This document shows, piece by piece, positions 6,556 through 10,636 of a stretch of DNA of 10,636 nucleotides. The notes beneath the pieces were generated by a model. That model ran no database searches, was not told the DNA's origin, and saw nothing but the letters and a program-made list of their open reading frames with translations. The stretch is from Piscirickettsiaceae bacterium. GTDB lineage: Bacteria; Pseudomonadota; Gammaproteobacteria; Thiomicrospirales; Thiomicrospiraceae. How positions within the stretch are numbered: position 1 is the stretch's first letter; each line of letters begins with the position of its first letter. The stretch spans positions 1 to 10,636 of the forward strand of contig JALUXI010000197.1 of assembly GCA_027019045.1 (NCBI GenBank), written 5' to 3'. Made by a program: the position numbers and the translations under genes.

Positions 6556-8448
6556 ATGTGTGGAATTGTTGGTGGTATTGCGGAAAGAAATTTAGTCCCC
6601 ATTTTATTAGAAGGGCTGCGTTGCTTGGAATACCGAGGGTATGACTCTTCTGGTATTGCCCTTTTAAATCAAGAAAGCCAGATTGTCAGAAGTCGTTCAT
6701 TAGGAAAGATTGCGGCACTAGAAGAGAAAATTGCACAGATGAAATCTTTAGGTCAAGACTTTTCGGGTCAAGTAGGGATTGCTCACACCCGCTGGGCAAC
6801 ACACGGGATTCCTTCAGTGAATAATGCACACCCTCATATCTGTAACAATGAAGTGGCTGTCGTGCATAATGGCATTATAGAGAACTATCAAACACTTAAA
6901 GACTCTCAGCTAGAGAAAGGCTATCGCTTTACCTCAGAGACGGATACCGAAGTCGTCGCTCATGCCATTCATGAAGCACTCCTTGGTCAACAACCAGCAA
7001 CCGAACAGGGTCATGATTTGTATCAAGCCGTTGTTCAAGCCATTTCAACCTTTGAAGGGGCATATGCACTTGGTGTGATTTCTTCTAAAGAGCCTGATGT
7101 ATTGATTGCGGCACGAAAAGGTAGTCCTTTAGTGATTGGAGTGGGGATTGGTGAGTATTTTATTGCCTCAGATGTTTCAGCGCTCTTGCCTGTTACACAA
7201 AACTTTATCTTTTTAGAAGAAGGGGATGTTGCTAGAATTCAAAAAGATCAGTTGGAGATTTTTGATACAAAAGGTCAGAAGGTTGAGCGACTAATAAAGC
7301 AATCTGCCCAATCCGTTTGTGCGGTAGAGTTAGGTGAACATCGCCACTACATGCATAAAGAGATTTTTGAGCAGCCGCAAGCAGTCATGGATACCTTGGA
7401 AGGTCGAATTACCCAAGATAAAGTATTAGTGGAAGCTTTTGGACAAGGCGCAGAAAAAGCTTTTGCAGATATCCAACAAGTCCAAATCATCGCCTGTGGC
7501 ACCAGTTATCATGCAGGCCTGGTGGCTAAATACTGGTTTGAAGATATTATTCAGTTACCTTGCCAAGTTGAAGTTGCCAGTGAATTCCGTTATCGACACC
7601 CCGTTATCCAAGATAAAACTCTGTTTGTTACCATTAGTCAATCTGGTGAAACAGCGGATACTTTAGCGGCTCTAAAGAATGTTAAGTCGTTGGTAGATGC
7701 TGTCCGAGATAAACAAATCCACACGCTCACAATCTGTAATGCCCCAGAATCTAGTTTAACTAGAGAGTCTGATTTTACTTTTCTAACACATGCTGGCCCT
7801 GAAATCGGTGTTGCTTCAACCAAAGCGTTTACCACACAGCTGGTCGCACTTGCCCTCCTAATGACAGCTATCGGTAAAGTAAAGAAAACACTGTCTCAGG
7901 AAAGAGAAACGCTCATTGTCAAAGGATTACAAAAACTCCCTGCGTTGATTCAAAATGCCTTAAAGCATGAAAAAGAGATAGAACAACTAGCCCAGCAGTT
8001 CGCAGATAAACATAATGCACTTTTCTTAGGTAGAGGAACCATGTATCCTATCGCCATGGAGGGTGCGCTTAAACTAAAAGAAGTCAGCTACATCCACGCC
8101 GAAGCCTATCCAGCAGGCGAACTCAAGCACGGACCTTTAGCATTAATTGATGAAACTATGCCTATCATTGCTATTGCACCACATGATGATCTGCTTGAAA
8201 AGTTGAAGTCTAACCTTCAAGAAGTTAAAGCTAGAGGTGGAAGAATGATTGTTTTCGAGGACGAAAAAGCTAATATAGGGGCAGAAGAAGGTATTGAAAT
8301 TTTAAAAGTTACCACTAATGTCGGCAGAGTGACGACACCTATTACATTCAATATCCCCCTTCAACTTTTAAGCTATCATGTTGCCTTGAACAAGGGAACG
8401 GATGTAGATCAGCCTAGAAATTTAGCGAAAAGCGTGACGGTGGAATAA
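6556..8448 (+). CDS. glmS: Glutamine--fructose-6-phosphate aminotransferase (isomerizing) GlmS
   Basis: This 630-residue cytoplasmic enzyme makes glucosamine-6-phosphate from fructose-6-phosphate and glutamine, the entry step to UDP-GlcNAc for peptidoglycan and LPS. The start was chosen so that Cys2 directly follows Met (MCGIVGG), because this Cys becomes the N-terminal glutaminase nucleophile; an upstream in-frame start at 6448 would bury it. The glutaminase domain shows TRWATHG (78-84), HNGIIENY (104-111) and TDTE (129-132). The two SIS sugar-isomerase domains show CGTSYHAG (314-321), SQSGET (361-366), ASTKAFTTQ, KLKE (506-509, equivalent to the E. coli catalytic Lys485/Glu488), HGPLAL from His525, and the C-terminal LAKSVTVE with catalytic Lys625. 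It is about 20 residues longer than E. coli GlmS, through small loop insertions. A weak GAGATGG ribosome site precedes the ATG. Fully intact, and probably essential unless amino sugars are supplied. Confidence 0.98.
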   Translation: MCGIVGGIAERNLVPILLEGLRCLEYRGYDSSGIALLNQESQIVRSRSLGKIAALEEKIAQMKSLGQDFSGQVGIAHTRWATHGIPSVNNAHPHICNNEVAVVHNGIIENYQTLKDSQLEKGYRFTSETDTEVVAHAIHEALLGQQPATEQGHDLYQAVVQAISTFEGAYALGVISSKEPDVLIAARKGSPLVIGVGIGEYFIASDVSALLPVTQNFIFLEEGDVARIQKDQLEIFDTKGQKVERLIKQSAQSVCAVELGEHRHYMHKEIFEQPQAVMDTLEGRITQDKVLVEAFGQGAEKAFADIQQVQIIACGTSYHAGLVAKYWFEDIIQLPCQVEVASEFRYRHPVIQDKTLFVTISQSGETADTLAALKNVKSLVDAVRDKQIHTLTICNAPESSLTRESDFTFLTHAGPEIGVASTKAFTTQLVALALLMTAIGKVKKTLSQERETLIVKGLQKLPALIQNALKHEKEIEQLAQQFADKHNALFLGRGTMYPIAMEGALKLKEVSYIHAEAYPAGELKHGPLALIDETMPIIAIAPHDDLLEKLKSNLQEVKARGGRMIVFEDEKANIGAEEGIEILKVTTNVGRVTTPITFNIPLQLLSYHVALNKGTDVDQPRNLAKSVTVE

Positions 8449-8511
8449 AAAAGGCTGATGATAATAACTCTTTATCTTTGACCTATTAGTTGGTTATTGA
8501 TACTCAAATAA

Positions 8512-9534
8512 TCATGAGTAGTCGTTTGGGTTTTGTGTCTGCCATCGCCAAGTGTCTTGACACATGGTTTGGATGTCTTTTTCGGTTTGCCAGTTGAGTT
8601 TTTGTTTGGCTAGACTGGGGTCAGCGTAGCAGGTGGCGATGTCTCCAGCTCGTCGTTCGACGAATTGGTAAGCAATGGTTTTGCCGCTTGCTTGTTCAAA
8701 GGTTTGCACTAATTCGAGTACGCTGGTGCCTTTTCCTGTACCTAAGTTGACGGTCAGAAGTTCTCCTTCTTCTTTGCTGAAGAGATATTCGAGAGCCTTG
8801 ATGTGTCCTTTAGCTAAATCGACGACATGGATAAAGTCTCTAACGCCTGTACCGTCCTGGGTGGGATAGTTATTGCCAAAGATATTGAGGTGAGGGCGTT
8901 TACCGATGGCAGTTTGGGCGATATAGGGCATGAGGTTGTTTGGAATGCCATTTGGATCTTCACCGATGAGTCCAGATGCATGCGCACCGACGGGGTTAAA
9001 ATAGCGGAGAATGGCAATGTGCCAAGATGAATCTGCTGTATAGAGGTCTCTTAGTATCTCTTCAATCATCCACTTTGAACGGCCATAGGGGTTGGTGGTG
9101 GCACCTGCTGGATCGGTTTCTTTGATGGGAACGGTTTCGGGGTCGCCATAAACGGTGGCGGAGGAGCTGAAAACAAAATGTTTGATATTCGATTTTTGAA
9201 GGGTTTCTAGCAGGGTGACGCTACCCGCAACATTATTGTTGTAATATTTAAGTGGTTGTTCAACCGATTCGCCTACCGCTTTTAAGCCTGCAAAGTGTAT
9301 GGTGGCTTGGATTTTATGTTGATTGAGGATGGTTTCTAAAAGTGCGGTATCACGAATATCGCCTTTGTAAAAAGGGATTGAGTGCTGAGTGATTTGTTCC
9401 ACACGACGAATCGCTTCTTCTGAAGAGTTGCTTAGGTTGTCTAGCACAATCGGCTGATAGCCAGATTCGATCAGTTCAATGCAGGTATGTGAGCCAATAT
9501 AGCCTGCGCCGCCTGTAACCAATATTTCTTTCAT
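8512..9534 (-). CDS. galE: UDP-glucose 4-epimerase GalE
   Basis: This 340-residue extended short-chain dehydrogenase interconverts UDP-glucose and UDP-galactose using bound NAD; some members also act on UDP-GlcNAc/GalNAc. The NAD-binding TGGAGYIGSH is at 7-16, DNLSNS at 32-37, and KGDIRD at 57-62. The catalytic set is Ser124 (in FSSSATVYG), Tyr150 and Lys154 (NPYGRSK). Typical later GalE elements are ILRYFNPVGAH (175-185), VRDFIHVVDLA (231-241), NLGTG (263-267) and RRAGDIA (294-300). Length agrees with E. coli GalE (338). A good ribosome site, AGGA, lies 6 bases before the ATG. It stands alone: convergent with glmS and divergent from gyrA, with no other gal genes here, so a role in LPS or exopolysaccharide sugar supply is more likely than galactose catabolism (inference). 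Confidence 0.97.
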   Translation of the reverse strand: MKEILVTGGAGYIGSHTCIELIESGYQPIVLDNLSNSSEEAIRRVEQITQHSIPFYKGDIRDTALLETILNQHKIQATIHFAGLKAVGESVEQPLKYYNNNVAGSVTLLETLQKSNIKHFVFSSSATVYGDPETVPIKETDPAGATTNPYGRSKWMIEEILRDLYTADSSWHIAILRYFNPVGAHASGLIGEDPNGIPNNLMPYIAQTAIGKRPHLNIFGNNYPTQDGTGVRDFIHVVDLAKGHIKALEYLFSKEEGELLTVNLGTGKGTSVLELVQTFEQASGKTIAYQFVERRAGDIATCYADPSLAKQKLNWQTEKDIQTMCQDTWRWQTQNPNDYS

Positions 9535-9540
9535 TTTTTA

Positions 9541-9544
9541 TCCT
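9541..9544 (-). promoter_or_regulatory. Ribosome binding site of galE
   Basis: AGGA on the minus strand, 6 bases before the galE ATG, supports the chosen start. Confidence 0.6.
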
Positions 9545-9569
9545 GTCTTCATGATTAATCAGTATTTTA

Positions 9570-9584
9570 CACAATAAAATTGTG
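9570..9584. repeat. Inverted repeat in the galE/gyrA intergenic region
   Basis: CACAAT and ATTGTG form a perfect 6-base inverted repeat around AAA. It lies beside a possible galE -10 (TAAAAT on the minus strand, 9564-9569). A second small palindrome, TGATTAATCA (9552-9561), lies between that -10 and the galE start. It could be an operator, or chance in AT-rich DNA. It is not followed by a T-run, so it does not look like a terminator. Confidence 0.3.
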
Positions 9585-9637
9585 AATGTGTTTGTGTTTT
9601 GCGATCCATGTGTTCTAAATTTTGAGCTATTTTCAGG

Positions 9638-9643
9638 TATAAT
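9638..9643 (+). promoter_or_regulatory. Predicted -10 element of the gyrA promoter
   Basis: A perfect TATAAT lies 34 bases before the gyrA ATG. No good -35 is seen at 16-18 bases; TTCTAA at 9613-9618 is a weak candidate with a 19-base spacer. The predicted leader is about 25-30 bases. Confidence 0.5.
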
Positions 9644-9677
9644 GTCCTTTTATTTTGCGTAAAGGAAACGGAGACGG

Positions 9678-10636
9678 ATGTCTGAGTTTGCAAGAGAGAT
9701 TTTGCCTATTTCATTGGTTGATGAAATGGAGCAGTCGTATTTAAGTTATGCGATGAGTGTCATTGTGGGGCGGGCTTTGCCTGATGTTCGGGATGGGTTG
9801 AAGCCTGTGCATCGCCGTGTATTGTATGCAATGAACGAGCTGGGGAATAGTTGGAATAAACCCTATAAGAAGTCAGCTCGTATTGTGGGGGATGTGATTG
9901 GTAAATATCATCCTCATGGCGATACAGCCGTATATGACACCATTGTACGGATGGCTCAACCGTTTTCTTTGCGCTATATGTTGGTGGACGGTCAGGGGAA
10001 TTTCGGCTCAATTGATGGGGATGCGCCAGCAGCAATGCGTTATACCGAAGTGCGGATGTCAAAAATTGCCCACGAGTTATTGGCTGATTTAGATAAAGAG
10101 ACGGTCGATTTTACCCCTAACTATGATGGATCTGAGTCTGAGCCTAATGTTTTGCCAACACGCATTCCTAATCTTTTAGTCAATGGCTCTGCGGGGATTG
10201 CAGTGGGGATGGCGACCAATATCCCACCACATAATCTGACCGAAACCATCAATGCCATCTTGGCTTTAATTGAAAATCCTGAGATTACCATTCTTGAATT
10301 GATGGCTCATATGCCTGGGCCTGATTTTCCAACTTATGGATTGATTAGTGGTACAGGTGGTATTCGTGAGGCCTATGAAACAGGGCGAGGGCGAGTCAAA
10401 ATGCGTGCCAGAACCTTTGTGGAAGAGGATAAGTCGGGTAAAGCCTCTATTATCGTGAGCGAAATTCCTTATCAGGTGAATAAAGCAAAGCTCATTGAGC
10501 GCATTGCGGAGTTGGTGAAAGAAAAGAAAATTGATGGCATCACCGCTCTAAGAGATGAATCGGATAAGGATGGAATGCGGATTGTAATTGAGGTGCGGCG
10601 AGGAGAAGTGCCTGAGGTGATCATCAACAACCTCTA
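9678..10636 (+). CDS. gyrA: DNA gyrase subunit A (5' part; runs off the window)
   Basis: The first 319 codons of gyrA are present, open to the right edge. GyrA forms the A2B2 gyrase with GyrB and cuts and rejoins DNA to introduce negative supercoils. The start ATG follows a CGGAG ribosome site 4 bases upstream. The N-terminal arm is followed by GRALPDVRDGLKPVHRRVLYAM (31-52). The quinolone-determining region reads YHPHGDTAVYD (77-87), with Thr83 and Asp87. The catalytic Tyr122 sits in AAMRYTE, after GNFGSIDGD. LLVNGSAGIAVGMATNIPPHNL and EIPYQVNKAKLIE are canonical GyrA. It is GyrA rather than ParC because of the GKYHPHGDTAVYD and GQGNFGSIDGD context and overall close similarity to gammaproteobacterial GyrA. 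The diagnostic C-terminal GyrA-box lies outside the window. Confidence 0.97.
   Translation, partial: MSEFAREILPISLVDEMEQSYLSYAMSVIVGRALPDVRDGLKPVHRRVLYAMNELGNSWNKPYKKSARIVGDVIGKYHPHGDTAVYDTIVRMAQPFSLRYMLVDGQGNFGSIDGDAPAAMRYTEVRMSKIAHELLADLDKETVDFTPNYDGSESEPNVLPTRIPNLLVNGSAGIAVGMATNIPPHNLTETINAILALIENPEITILELMAHMPGPDFPTYGLISGTGGIREAYETGRGRVKMRARTFVEEDKSGKASIIVSEIPYQVNKAKLIERIAELVKEKKIDGITALRDESDKDGMRIVIEVRRGEVPEVIINNL

Noticed and set aside
8463..8498. Possible hairpin AATAAC...GTTATT after glmS
   Set aside because: The stem is six AT-rich pairs with a loop over 20 bases and no following T-run; it is not a credible terminator.
9340..9348. AAGTGCGGT, identical to the Haemophilus DNA uptake core
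   Set aside because: I noticed only one exact copy, inside galE coding sequence; uptake signals should recur, so chance is the better explanation.
9760..10062. 100-codon open frame antisense to gyrA
   Set aside because: It lies entirely over highly conserved GyrA sequence and shows no independent coding evidence.

Overview
The window looks like an ordinary core-chromosome segment of a gammaproteobacterium with moderate GC content (mid-40s percent by eye). The evidence is a ubiG gene (ubiquinone synthesis), a ubiG / MupP-like phosphatase / short-chain dehydrogenase cluster close to gyrA as I recall it from Pseudomonas, and a gamma-type GyrA with Thr at position 83. The species cannot be fixed from the sequence. 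No transposase, integrase, phage gene, tRNA, rRNA or CRISPR array was found, and no region over 300 bases lacks a gene.

Left part (1-4450, + strand): the end of a tightly coupled peptide-type ABC importer operon. It reads: 3' end of a family 5 solute-binding protein, first permease, second permease, and a double-ATPase subunit. Each junction overlaps by 4-7 bases. The order matches the E. coli yejABEF layout. Two parts are atypical: the binding protein ends in a membrane-spanning tail, and the second permease carries extra N-terminal membrane segments.

Middle part (4405-6460, - strand): a three-gene operon transcribed ubiG, then a HAD phosphatase (probably MupP, a MurNAc-6-phosphate phosphatase), then a YciK-like short-chain dehydrogenase. 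Its last gene overlaps the end of the ATPase gene tail-to-tail by 46 bases.

Right part (6461-10636): glmS (+) is divergent from ubiG across a 95-base gap where the two predicted promoters share bases. galE (-) converges on glmS with a 63-base gap. gyrA (+) is divergent from galE and runs off the right edge.

A loose functional theme is envelope sugar metabolism: GlmS makes glucosamine-6-phosphate for peptidoglycan and LPS, MupP recycles MurNAc, GalE makes UDP-galactose, and the importer takes up peptides. This theme is inference from adjacency. I did not find a convincing undescribed system. The best leads are the membrane-anchored importer architecture and the overlapping ubiG/glmS promoters.
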